Assembly: GCF_021742065.1 (NCBI RefSeq)
Contig: NZ_JAKKIE010000017.1
Coordinates: 1-64,000 of the forward strand
Direction of reading: 5' to 3'
DNA from: Rhizorhapis sp. SPR117
GTDB lineage: Bacteria > Pseudomonadota > Alphaproteobacteria > Sphingomonadales > Sphingomonadaceae
Length of the DNA stretch: 64,000 bases
The notes beneath the pieces were generated by a model. It was not told the DNA's origin. It did not search any database and worked only from the letters and a program-made list of their open reading frames with translations. The translations under genes and the position numbers were made by a program. The stretch's first letter is position 1. The number at the start of each line of letters is the position of its first letter. Below, in pieces: positions 1-7,266 of the stretch.

Positions 1-195
1 ATCTGAGGCTTTTTGTTCAATCCAACTGGTACAGTTTTACACCGGAATCTTGCACAATTTTACCCCGACGTTGACATTCGGCAGATAGCTTCCTCTAAAA
101 TCATCAGCATCAATTATTGCGGACGACTATCGGGGCTAATTAGATCTTTCGGGCGATCCATCGCGCCAGGAGGCGTTGCCGCGGAGGATGAGACC

Positions 196-612
196 ATGGA
201 GTCCGACGATAAATTTGCCGCCGTCGACACGTCGATCTTCAGGGAGATCAAGCTGCTCTCCGGCGAGCGGATCAGGCACGAGCGGAACCTGCGCGGCATC
301 ACGCAAATAGAGCTTGCCGCCAACATGGGCGGTAGCCCGCGCTGGATGCGCGAGATCGAGGCCGGGGCGCCGGGCACGAAGCTGGAGGATCATCTGAAGG
401 CCACGCTCAGCCTCGGCATGCCGACGGGACATATCGCCTTCTCGATCCTCTTTGCGGGTCAGCGCATGCGGTTCCCGCGTCAGCTCATCTACGGCGATCT
501 GCCCGCCATCGAGCGCAAGTGCATCGAGATGATATCGGATTCGGTGCTCACCGCGCTCAAGCAGGATCTCTCACCCCAATGGCGGCGCGGCGATGAGAGC
601 GGCCAGATATGA
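196..612 (+). CDS. XRE-family helix-turn-helix regulator (accessory)
   Basis: A 138-residue protein with an N-terminal helix-turn-helix at about residues 24-70 (core GITQIELAANMGG, recognition part SPRWMREIEAG), typical of XRE/Cro-type DNA-binding proteins. The reading frame is open further upstream, but the ATG at 196 has a GGAG ribosome site about 9 bases before it, so I prefer that start. The C-terminal half (after residue 75) has no motif I recognise. It lies inside the integrated element that ends at tRNA-Glu, so it may regulate element genes; that role is inferred from position only. Confidence 0.75.
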   Translation: MESDDKFAAVDTSIFREIKLLSGERIRHERNLRGITQIELAANMGGSPRWMREIEAGAPGTKLEDHLKATLSLGMPTGHIAFSILFAGQRMRFPRQLIYGDLPAIERKCIEMISDSVLTALKQDLSPQWRRGDESGQI

Positions 613-690
613 AACCCGCAAGCGTCCCGAAGTGCGGCGCTCCGGCTCCTGGCGGCCCATCGTCTCTCCAGCGCAAGCGTGAAGGGATGA

Positions 691-1296
691 ATGCCCATGA
701 GCCATCCGCACTATTCACCCGGTGGTCACTGGATGCCGTCTGTTTCCGGCCAGATCTGTCGGGTCTGCGAAAAGCTGTACACAGCGCACAGGGTAAACCA
801 AAAATTCTGCTCACGAAAATGCGCGGGGCTGGCCCGGCGTTTGCCGACATCTCTCCGGGAAAAGTCCTGCCTCCATTGCGGAAAGACATCCGAAATCCCT
901 GCCGGGCAAAATGCGAGTGGAAGCCACGCTGCGAAATATTGTTCGCGTGAATGCGTCCGCGCCCATCACGGGTGGTCACAGGCAAGGCGTGTATCCTGCG
1001 CCAACTGCGGAAAGCCGTTTGACGCTTCCGCCAGAGATGCATCACAGCGGTTCTGCTCTACTGCCTGCCTGAATGAGTATCGCCGATCGCGACGCGTCAC
1101 CAAGACATGCCTCAACTGCGGCGAGCCGTTCACTGCGCGGCGTTCCGACGAGATGCTGTGTTCACGGGCATGTTCGACGGCCTATTATGTGCGTGATCGA
1201 TCGCCGGGTTGGCAAGGCGGCGTCGTGAAGCAGAACGGGCGGAAGTTTCGCAGGATCGACCGCGAGGGCTATGCCGCGAAATATGGACGCCTCTAA
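691..1296 (+). pseudogene. Four-repeat zinc-ribbon protein with truncated HNH-like C-terminus, cut by an IS
   Basis: The 201-residue product has four successive treble-clef-like metal-binding repeats, each a CxxC pair followed by a CSxxC/CSxAC pair (CRVC/CSRKC, CLHC/CSREC, CANC/CSTAC, CLNC/CSRAC). It then has SPGWQGG, which resembles the linker just before an HNH nuclease domain in phage-type homing or restriction-like nucleases. The frame stops at 1296, ten bases inside the left inverted repeat of the IS5-family element. The final residues are therefore IS-encoded and the natural C-terminus is lost. Start ATG 691 follows GAAGGG. The intact protein was probably a DNA-binding or nuclease protein of the mobile element; no continuation is evident after the IS. 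Confidence 0.6.
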
Positions 1297-2581
1297 AAAC
1301 CTCTGGCGGATGGCAGGGTGTCGTGATTCATTTGCTTTGCGATGAGCGGAGGCGGCGATGGCGCGGCAGGCAGGGTTTTGGGACTATGAGGAGCATCTGA
1401 CACGGCTGACGAAGGGCGGCGATCCGTTGGTGACGTTGGCCAATGTCGTCGATTTCGAACCGTTTCGCTACCGTCTGGAGAAGGCGCTGAAGCGGTCGGA
1501 TGGCTCGAAGGGTGGCAGGCCGCCATATGACCCGGTGCTGATGTTCAAGGTCCTTGTCCTGCAGGCTTTGTACAATCTGTCGGACGATCAGGCGGAGTTC
1601 CAGATCCGCGACCGGCTCTCGTTCATGCGGTTCCTGGGGCTGGCCCCAAACGCGCCGAGCCCCGATGCCAAGACAATCTGGCTGTTCGGCGAGCACCTGG
1701 TGCAGGCCCGTGCGATCGAGAAGCTGTTCGCGCTGTTCGATGCGCGGCTGAAGGCGGTCGGCTATCTGGCGCAGGGCGGACAGATCATCGATGCGACGGT
1801 GATTGCCGCGCCGCGCCAGCATCTGACCGACGAGGAAAAGGCCTTGATCAAGGAAGGCAAGACGGCGGACGAGATTTGGCCGGACGAGCCCGCCAAGGCC
1901 GCGCAGAGGGACATCGACGCGCGCTGGACGATGAAGCGCGGGAGCCTCAAGCGCAGCGAGGCCGGCAAGGTGAGCGCAACGCCGCCATCGCAGATCATGG
2001 TGCCGATGTTCGGTTACAAGAACCACGCCGGGATCGACCGCACCTTCGGCTTCATCCGCAAATGGATGGTCACCCACGCGGCACGGCACGACAGTGGCGC
2101 GTTCGGGGATGTGCTCGACACCGAAAATATCGCCCGATCGGTCTGGGCCGACACGGCGTATCGTTCTGCAAAAAACGAGGCCGCGATCCGCCGCGCCAAG
2201 CTCAAATCGATGATCCATTTCCGCAAACCCAAGGGCAAGCCGATGGACCGGCGCCACCAGCGTGCCAACGCCGCTCGCTCGAAAGTGCGCTCTGCGATCG
2301 AGCATGTGTTCGCCGCGCAGAAATCGCGGATGGCCCTGTTCATCCGTACCATCGGCATTGAGCGCGCAAGGATGAAAATCGGCATGGCCAACCTAGCCTA
2401 CAGCTTCAAACGTCTTGTCTGGCACGAAGGGAGAACTGCGCCCGCGTAAGGTCGAAAGGGGACCGAACGCCTGGCGAAACCGCAAAATCAGGCGAAAATC
2501 CACCAATCGAACAACACTATTGCGCCTGCCATTACCGTCGCGACCAAATCACGCCAAAATCACACGGTTCTTCGAGGCGTC
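1286..2581 (+). mobile_element. IS5-family insertion sequence
   Basis: The element is about 1.3 kb and encodes one transposase. Its ends are imperfect 16-base inverted repeats: the left end reads GACGCCTCTAAAAACC (1286-1301) and the complement of the right end reads GACGCCTCGAAGAACC (2566-2581), 14 of 16 identical. No matching direct repeat is seen outside the ends (TATG before, TCAT after). This suggests either that I have the boundary off by a base or two, or that flanking DNA was rearranged after insertion. It truncates the zinc-ribbon gene. Confidence 0.85.
1358..2449 (+). CDS. IS5-family DDE transposase
   Basis: A full-length 363-residue transposase. The N-terminal part carries the GGRPPYDPVLMFKVLVLQ segment typical of IS5-family proteins. 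The catalytic triad appears as D145 (QIIDATVI), D265 (VWADTAYRS) and E315 (SAIEHVFAAQK). The start ATG 1358 has GGAGG just upstream. The frame is uninterrupted and the inverted repeats are present, so the element could be active. It catalyses cut-and-paste movement of its own IS. Confidence 0.93.
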   Translation: MARQAGFWDYEEHLTRLTKGGDPLVTLANVVDFEPFRYRLEKALKRSDGSKGGRPPYDPVLMFKVLVLQALYNLSDDQAEFQIRDRLSFMRFLGLAPNAPSPDAKTIWLFGEHLVQARAIEKLFALFDARLKAVGYLAQGGQIIDATVIAAPRQHLTDEEKALIKEGKTADEIWPDEPAKAAQRDIDARWTMKRGSLKRSEAGKVSATPPSQIMVPMFGYKNHAGIDRTFGFIRKWMVTHAARHDSGAFGDVLDTENIARSVWADTAYRSAKNEAAIRRAKLKSMIHFRKPKGKPMDRRHQRANAARSKVRSAIEHVFAAQKSRMALFIRTIGIERARMKIGMANLAYSFKRLVWHEGRTAPA

Positions 2582-2892
2582 TCATTGATGACTGCGGCGG
2601 CCCCAGATGCGGCATCTGATTGCCGGAAAGCGCGATCTTGGTCCTTTGGACGCTGACCCGGAAATGCTAGATTGCCTGCGCGTCATGGCCTGCCTGCGTT
2701 GCCCACAGGGTAGCAATCCATGCGCTATTCCCATGCACATCCACATGATCGGCTTCGGCGAACCCCCGCGCGCAATGTGCGCGTGACAGTCCGATCATCC
2801 CAAACCGGCCGAAAGAGAAGGGAGAGGGAGGGAAGCGGAAGCAGCGGGCGGCAGGCTGTCCGCGGCTCCCTTTCCTCAACCGCAGAACTGCC
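2582..2892. other. Gene-free stretch between the IS and the excisionase-like gene
   Basis: These 311 bases carry no reading frame I can support on either strand. There is a small palindrome (GCGCGCAATGTGCGCG near 2770) and a purine-rich run near 2810-2850. The latter could hold the promoter and leader of the excisionase-integrase pair. Confidence 0.5.
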
Positions 2893-3096
2893 ATGACGGG
2901 CGCGCGCTATGTGCGCATCAAGCGCTTCGCCGAGCTCACGGGCTACACCGAGAAAGCGATCTACCGAAAGATCGCCGACGGCGTGTGGATCCACGGCCGC
3001 GAATATCGCCGCGCCCCGGATGGCAGCCTCTGCATAGATCTCGAAGGCTACCAGAAATGGGTAGAAAACGGCCAGGCTCCGGTATCGAGCCGCTGA
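2893..3096 (+). CDS. Excisionase-like small DNA-binding protein
   Basis: A 67-residue protein with a winged-helix of the excisionase/MerR-like type (RIKRFAELTGYTEKAIYRKI, then a basic wing GVWIHGREYRR). Proteins of this size and layout placed directly before a tyrosine integrase usually act as recombination directionality factors or as regulators of the integrase. Its 3' end overlaps the likely integrase start by 40 bases, so the two are probably co-translated. Function is inferred from fold and position. Confidence 0.75.
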   Translation: MTGARYVRIKRFAELTGYTEKAIYRKIADGVWIHGREYRRAPDGSLCIDLEGYQKWVENGQAPVSSR

Positions 3097-4220
3097 AGCA
3101 CTCCATTCGCGTCCGCTTCCGCTGGAACGGCAAGCGCTATCGCGAGACCCTCAACCTCGAACCCACGGCCGCCAACATCAAGGCAGCGGAGCGCCTGATG
3201 GCGCGCGTCCATCAGGAAATCGACCTCGGCGTCTTCGACTACGAAGCCACCTTCCCGAAAAAAGAGAGCGGCAAGGCCGACCGGAAGATTGCCGGAGGCT
3301 TCACCACCTACGCGAACCAATGGCTCGAAACCCTCGTGGTCGAGAAATCGACCATGTCGGACTATGTGTCGGCCATCAACAAGGTCTGGTCGCCGGCTTT
3401 CGGAGAACGGAACCTCAAGACCATCAAGCCGAGCGAGATCAAGAAGATCATCGCGGACCGCGCGAATGTGGTCAGCGGCAAGACGATCAACAACAACATG
3501 ATCCCCCTGCGCGGCATCTTCGAACTGGCCGTCGATGACGAGCTGCTCGAACGCTCGCCGCTCGATCGGATCAAGAGCCAGAAGCACCAGAAGCGCGAAC
3601 CCGACCCGTTCGACCGCGAGGAGACCGAGCAGATCCTCGCCTATATGCGCGACCATTATGACGAGCAGGTCTGGAACTGGTACGAGTTTGCTTTCGGCAC
3701 CGGCATGCGGCCCAGCGAGCAGATCGTCGTCCAGTGGCGCGACGTCGACTGGAAACGCCAGACAATCCGGATCGAGCGTGCCCGGGTCCGCGCCGTCGAG
3801 AAGTCGACCAAGACGCGAACCGTGCGGGACATCGATCTCACTCCGCGCATGATGGCCGTGCTGCAACGCCAGAAGGCGCACAGCTTCACGCGCGGTCTGG
3901 ATTCGCCGATCTTCATCAACCCGGTCACCAATACGCCGTGGCCGGACGTCCAGGACCAGCGGAAGCTCTATTTCCACCCGACGCTACGCGCGCTCGGCAT
4001 CCGCAGCCGCGATGCCTATCAGACACGCCATACCTATGCGACGACCGCGCTGATGGGCGGCGTGAACCCGGCCTATATCGCCCGGCAACTCGGCCACAGA
4101 AGCGCGGCGATGCTGTTCAGGCATTACTCGAAATGGATCGACCATGGCGACTTTGGTCGCGAGGCCGCCAAGCTCAACCAGATCTACGGCGACGCGGGAC
4201 CGTCCAAAGCGGCATTTTAA
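3057..4220 (+). CDS. Tyrosine recombinase / phage-type integrase
   Basis: A 387-residue integrase. The N-terminal part has an arm-binding-like domain (SIRVRFRWNGKRYRETLNL) and a SAM-like core-binding domain, and the catalytic domain starts near residue 200. Active-site residues visible are R218 (GTGMRPSEQ), R324 (TRHTYAT), H347 (LGHRS) and the nucleophile Y357 (FRHYSKW). The usual first His of the HxxR box is replaced in AYQTR. The frame extends upstream, but ATG 3057 gives the expected N-terminus and overlaps the excisionase-like gene. It sits about 200 bases from the 3' end of tRNA-Glu, the expected arrangement for an element integrated in that tRNA. Confidence 0.92.
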   Translation: MGRKRPGSGIEPLKHSIRVRFRWNGKRYRETLNLEPTAANIKAAERLMARVHQEIDLGVFDYEATFPKKESGKADRKIAGGFTTYANQWLETLVVEKSTMSDYVSAINKVWSPAFGERNLKTIKPSEIKKIIADRANVVSGKTINNNMIPLRGIFELAVDDELLERSPLDRIKSQKHQKREPDPFDREETEQILAYMRDHYDEQVWNWYEFAFGTGMRPSEQIVVQWRDVDWKRQTIRIERARVRAVEKSTKTRTVRDIDLTPRMMAVLQRQKAHSFTRGLDSPIFINPVTNTPWPDVQDQRKLYFHPTLRALGIRSRDAYQTRHTYATTALMGGVNPAYIARQLGHRSAAMLFRHYSKWIDHGDFGREAAKLNQIYGDAGPSKAAF

Positions 4221-4353
4221 AGCAGCGCTGCCAGTGCTTGTGCGGCCCCGACGAGATCGCGCGGCATTTGCGATGCCGTTTCTCGATTCACCAACCTGAA
4301 AAGCCGTCCAACAGGCGGCCCGATCATGCAAGATTCGAGGGTCGAGATTCGCA

Positions 4354-4377
4354 AATGGACCACCTAATGGGCCACCT
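4354..4377. repeat. Tandem 12-base repeats, candidate integrase arm sites
   Basis: Two adjacent 12-base copies, AATGGACCACCT and AATGGGCCACCT (11 of 12 identical), lie between the integrase stop and the tRNA 3' end. Direct repeats at this place in an attachment region are commonly arm-type binding sites for the integrase; that role is inferred. Confidence 0.45.
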
Positions 4378-4422
4378 TTTTGCAAATCTCTGGATAAAAT
4401 CCATATTTATGAAGCACTTAAT

Positions 4423-4470
4423 TGGTGACCCCTACGGGAATCGAACCCGTGTTTCAGCCGTGAGAGGGCC
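4423..4470. other. Attachment-site region (right end of the element)
   Basis: The 3' half of tRNA-Glu faces the integrase gene, so the attachment core probably lies within this T-arm and acceptor sequence. No second copy of the tRNA 3' end is found in the window, so the other junction must lie left of position 1. The exact core cannot be fixed without it. Confidence 0.5.
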
Positions 4471-4497
4471 GCGTCCTAACCGCTAGACGAAGGGGCC
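4423..4497 (-). tRNA. tRNA-Glu (anticodon CTC)
   Basis: The complementary strand folds as a 75-base tRNA with encoded CCA. The acceptor GGCCCCT pairs with AGGGGTC (one G-U), the T-loop is GTTCGAATC, and the anticodon loop CCTCTCA gives CTC, for the GAG codon. The integrase-bearing element abuts its 3' end, and the tRNA remains intact. Confidence 0.93.
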
Positions 4498-4614
4498 GCG
4501 TGGTGCGGTTTTGCAGCCTCTATAGAGGCTTGTGATTGATTTCAAGCTGAGTGCTGAACGAATGCGAGTTTTGGGGCAGGCCACTGCCCATGGTGACGTG
4601 TAATGGCCCACGGT

Positions 4615-4647
4615 AAAAAAAGGGGCCGATGCTTTCGCACCGACCCC
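4615..4647 (-). terminator. Rho-independent terminator of glnK-amtB
   Basis: On the minus strand an 11-base-pair GC-rich stem (GGGGTCGGTGC with GCATCGGCCCC, two G-U pairs) closes a GAAA tetraloop and is followed by seven T. It lies about 70 bases after the amtB stop. Confidence 0.88.
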
Positions 4648-4714
4648 AGTGTGTTCGCAGGAGGAACATCTTGTGGTGGGCGGCTCGCCGTGACGGACCG
4701 CCCTCCCAAACTCA

Positions 4715-6040
4715 TCAATTGTAGGCGCGTTCGCCATGTTCTCCCAGGTCGAGGCCTTCCTGCTCGACTTCCGGGCTGACGCGCAGGCCAGTGACAGCCT
4801 TTGCAATCAGGATAGCGATCACAGTGCCCACTGCGGCCCAGGCGATCGAAACGAGCACGGCCTGAATCTGAATCCACACCTGAGCACCCATTGCCGTCGA
4901 ACCATCGCCAGGTCCACCAAAAAATGGTTGATAAACAATACCAGTGCCGATGGCGCCGATCATGCCGCCAATACCGTGAATGCCAAAAGCATCCAGTGAG
5001 TCGTCATAGCCAAGCTTTGGCTTGAGAACCGATACGGCATAGAAGCATACGACTGAAGCGACGGCGCCAAGAATGATAGCACCGAATGGGCCGGAATTGC
5101 CGGCAGCCGGCGTGACCGCGACCAGACCAGCGATGATGCCGGAACAGAAACCCAAAGCCGAACCCTTGTGGCCGCTGATACGTTCCGCCAACATCCAGAA
5201 CAGACCTGCCGAAGCGGTAGCAACGAAAGTATTGATCATTGCAAGACCGGCGGTGCCGTCTGCTTCCAGTTCTGAACCGGCATTGAAGCCGAACCAGCCA
5301 ACCCACAGCATGCCAGTGCCGACCATGGTCAGTGTCATGCTATGTGGCGGCATCGGTTCCTTGGGATAGCCATGACGCTTGCCAAGGATCAAACAGGCCA
5401 CCAGAGCCGAAACACCGGCGTTAATGTGAACGACAGTGCCGCCAGCAAAATCCAGTGCGCCCATTTCGAATAAAAGGCCGCCGCCTGCCCAAACCATGTG
5501 AGCAATGGGGAAGTAAACGATGGTCAACCAGACTGCGGTGAAGACCATTACCGCCGAAAACTTCATGCGTTCAACAACCGCACCGAGAACCAGAGCAGCC
5601 GTAATGGCGGCAAAGGTCATCTGGAAGCAGATGAACACATATTCGGAAATGACCTCATCAGAGAAGGTTGCGGCCGTGCTGTCGCTTGTCACGCCAGACA
5701 GGAACCACTTGCCCCAGGAGAAGAATGCATTGCCTTCAGGGCCAAAGGCCAGACCATAGCCGTACATGACCCAGATCAGCATGGCGAGACAAGCTGCCGC
5801 CCCGATTTGTGTCATGGTGGCGAGCATGTTCTTCGAACGGGTAAGGCCGCCGTAAAAAAGTGCGAGGCCCGGCAGAATCATCAGAAGTACCAAAATGGTC
5901 GCCGTCATCATCCAGGCGTTGTTGCCCGGATTGGGCACCGGCGCGGCCGCAGCGGCTTCCTGTGCCCAGGCGGGCATGGCGGTCAGCAGGGATACGCCAA
6001 GCGCACCCACCCCGCCCAAGATTTTCTTGGAAATAGTCAT
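4715..6040 (-). CDS. amtB: Ammonium transporter AmtB
   Basis: A 441-residue Amt/Rh/MEP-family channel that moves ammonium/ammonia across the inner membrane. It begins with a cleavable signal peptide (to about residue 28, AWAQ), followed by about eleven hydrophobic segments. Recognisable Amt sequences include PGLALFYGGLTRSKN and GFNAGSELEADG. I chose the second of two adjacent ATGs (6040) because AGGGGG is better spaced from it; starting at 6043 adds one Met. It lies 15 bases after glnK, so the two form one operon in which GlnK gates the channel. The operon is transcribed from the sigma-54 promoter at 6429-6444. Confidence 0.95.
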   Translation of the reverse strand: MTISKKILGGVGALGVSLLTAMPAWAQEAAAAAPVPNPGNNAWMMTATILVLLMILPGLALFYGGLTRSKNMLATMTQIGAAACLAMLIWVMYGYGLAFGPEGNAFFSWGKWFLSGVTSDSTAATFSDEVISEYVFICFQMTFAAITAALVLGAVVERMKFSAVMVFTAVWLTIVYFPIAHMVWAGGGLLFEMGALDFAGGTVVHINAGVSALVACLILGKRHGYPKEPMPPHSMTLTMVGTGMLWVGWFGFNAGSELEADGTAGLAMINTFVATASAGLFWMLAERISGHKGSALGFCSGIIAGLVAVTPAAGNSGPFGAIILGAVASVVCFYAVSVLKPKLGYDDSLDAFGIHGIGGMIGAIGTGIVYQPFFGGPGDGSTAMGAQVWIQIQAVLVSIAWAAVGTVIAILIAKAVTGLRVSPEVEQEGLDLGEHGERAYN

Positions 6041-6055
6041 CATTCCCCCTTTTTC

Positions 6056-6394
6056 TTAAAGCGCGGTTTCGCCGGTTTCGCCTGTACGGATACGCACGGC
6101 CTGACCGACATCCAGAACAAAAATCTTGCCATCGCCGATGGCGCCGCTGTTGGCAGCTTGCTGTGCTGCTTCCACCACGCGCGGCGCGAGGTCGTCGTCG
6201 CAAACTACTTCGATCTTGATTTTTGGAACCATGTTGGTGCTGTATTCGGCACCGCGATAGATTTCCGTTTGTCCTTTCTGACGTCCGAAGCCCTTGACTT
6301 CGCTGACCGTCATCCCGGCGACCCCCAACGAAGACAGCGCTTCGCGGACGTCGTCCAGTTTGAACGGCTTGATGATCGCTATGACTAGTTTCAT
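6056..6394 (-). CDS. glnK: PII-family nitrogen regulator GlnK
   Basis: A 112-residue PII protein of normal family length. It starts MKLVIAIIKPFKLDDVREAL, has the T-loop with uridylylation residue Y51 in GAEYST, and the C-terminal signature GDGKIFVLDVGQAVRIRTGE. PII proteins sense 2-oxoglutarate, ATP/ADP and, via uridylylation, glutamine, and they block AmtB when ammonium is plentiful. AGGGGG precedes the ATG. It is the first gene of the glnK-amtB operon, 35 bases downstream of a consensus sigma-54 promoter, which fits NtrC-controlled expression under nitrogen limitation. Confidence 0.96.
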   Translation of the reverse strand: MKLVIAIIKPFKLDDVREALSSLGVAGMTVSEVKGFGRQKGQTEIYRGAEYSTNMVPKIKIEVVCDDDLAPRVVEAAQQAANSGAIGDGKIFVLDVGQAVRIRTGETGETAL

Positions 6395-6428
6395 TTCGCC
6401 CCCTTATTCTGGTGTGCCCTCTAACGGG

Positions 6429-6444
6429 TGCAAGAGCTGTGCCA
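6429..6444 (-). promoter_or_regulatory. Sigma-54 (-24/-12) promoter for glnK-amtB
   Basis: The minus strand reads TGGCACAGCTCTTGCA, a perfect match to the RpoN consensus TGGCAC-N5-TTGCA. The predicted transcript start is near 6419, leaving a leader of about 25 bases before the glnK ATG. No clear NtrC enhancer site was recognised upstream. Confidence 0.88.
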
Positions 6445-6484
6445 GAATCTGGAGCGTGATAAGATTAGGTTGAATTTCTGTCCT

Positions 6485-6557
6485 CCGTTCGTGTCGAGCG
6501 AAGTCGAGATACATTCGCATCCGGCCAACGTCCCTCGACTTCGCTCGGGACGAACGG
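6485..6557. repeat. REP-like inverted repeat
   Basis: Two arms of 23-24 bases read CCGTTCGTGTCGAGCGAAGT.. and, complemented, CCGTTCGTCCCGAGCGAAGT.., facing each other across about 25 bases. The GTCGAGCGAAGTCGAG core is a dispersed intergenic palindrome that I recall from sphingomonad genomes. It lies in a 297-base gene-free region (6395-6691) that otherwise holds only the sigma-54 promoter. Confidence 0.7.
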
Positions 6558-6691
6558 AAGTGAGCGAACCTAAAATCATCGCACTCTCAGCAAGCGTTAA
6601 AGCGCGCTTTGCTCTGCCCGGAGAGTATCCGACGCCAAAATTTTGTGCAGCGCGATTAATCTGCCTGTTTTTTAGGCAATCCCGAACTATG

Positions 6692-7246
6692 TCAGCGGGC
6701 CGGAAAGCGGTCCTGTTGGCGGACGGGCAAGCCATCGATGCTCGTTGTGCGCTTGGATATTTTGGCAAGACGCTCTGCAGTCTCATTCTGGGCATGGAAT
6801 TTCATGAGCGTTTCCCGTTCCCGCTCGAACTGCATGAATGGCACACCCCAACCACAGGACGTCTGTAATGAATCGACCACGATGACAAAAATCTGGCGGG
6901 TTCCGGGAAGGATATCGAAATGCGGCGCGAGCACGTCCCATTCTGTATCCTGCGGCATCACCGAGCGGCCATGGCCATACAAGCGCATGATGAGCGGCGG
7001 TTGGTCGAAGGCACAGAACATGATGGTGATGCGTCCGTCGGCGTTGAGATGGGCCTGGGTCTCGTTGCCTGATCCGCCGACATCGAGATACGCGACGGAA
7101 TGAGGAGAGAGGATGCGAAAGCTGTCCATGCCTTTGGGGCTGAGATTAATGCGCGCGTCAGCGGCCGCGGTAGCGACAAAGAACACGGGCTGCTTTGCGA
7201 TGAAGCTGCGGTGAGCATCGGATATTTCGGTAAAAAAATCAGCCAT
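6692..7246 (-). CDS. Pyridoxamine 5'-phosphate oxidase-like FMN protein
   Basis: A 184-residue protein with the split-barrel flavin-binding fold of the PNPOx-like superfamily. Visible signatures are FVATAAADARINLSPKGMD near residues 23-41, YLDVGGSGNETQAHL and the TIMFCAF strand. Members include general stress proteins and FMN- or heme-linked oxidoreductases. The substrate cannot be read from sequence and this is not the PdxH enzyme of vitamin B6 synthesis. It is transcribed with tldD, which ends 20 bases upstream. Confidence 0.8.
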   Translation of the reverse strand: MADFFTEISDAHRSFIAKQPVFFVATAAADARINLSPKGMDSFRILSPHSVAYLDVGGSGNETQAHLNADGRITIMFCAFDQPPLIMRLYGHGRSVMPQDTEWDVLAPHFDILPGTRQIFVIVVDSLQTSCGWGVPFMQFERERETLMKFHAQNETAERLAKISKRTTSIDGLPVRQQDRFPAR

Positions 7247-7266
7247 ATACTATCCACCAATTCCGT

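Noticed and set aside
609..950. 113-residue frame overlapping the XRE stop
   Set aside because: It lies out of frame with the cysteine-rich gene, whose repeated metal-binding motifs clearly mark the coding frame.
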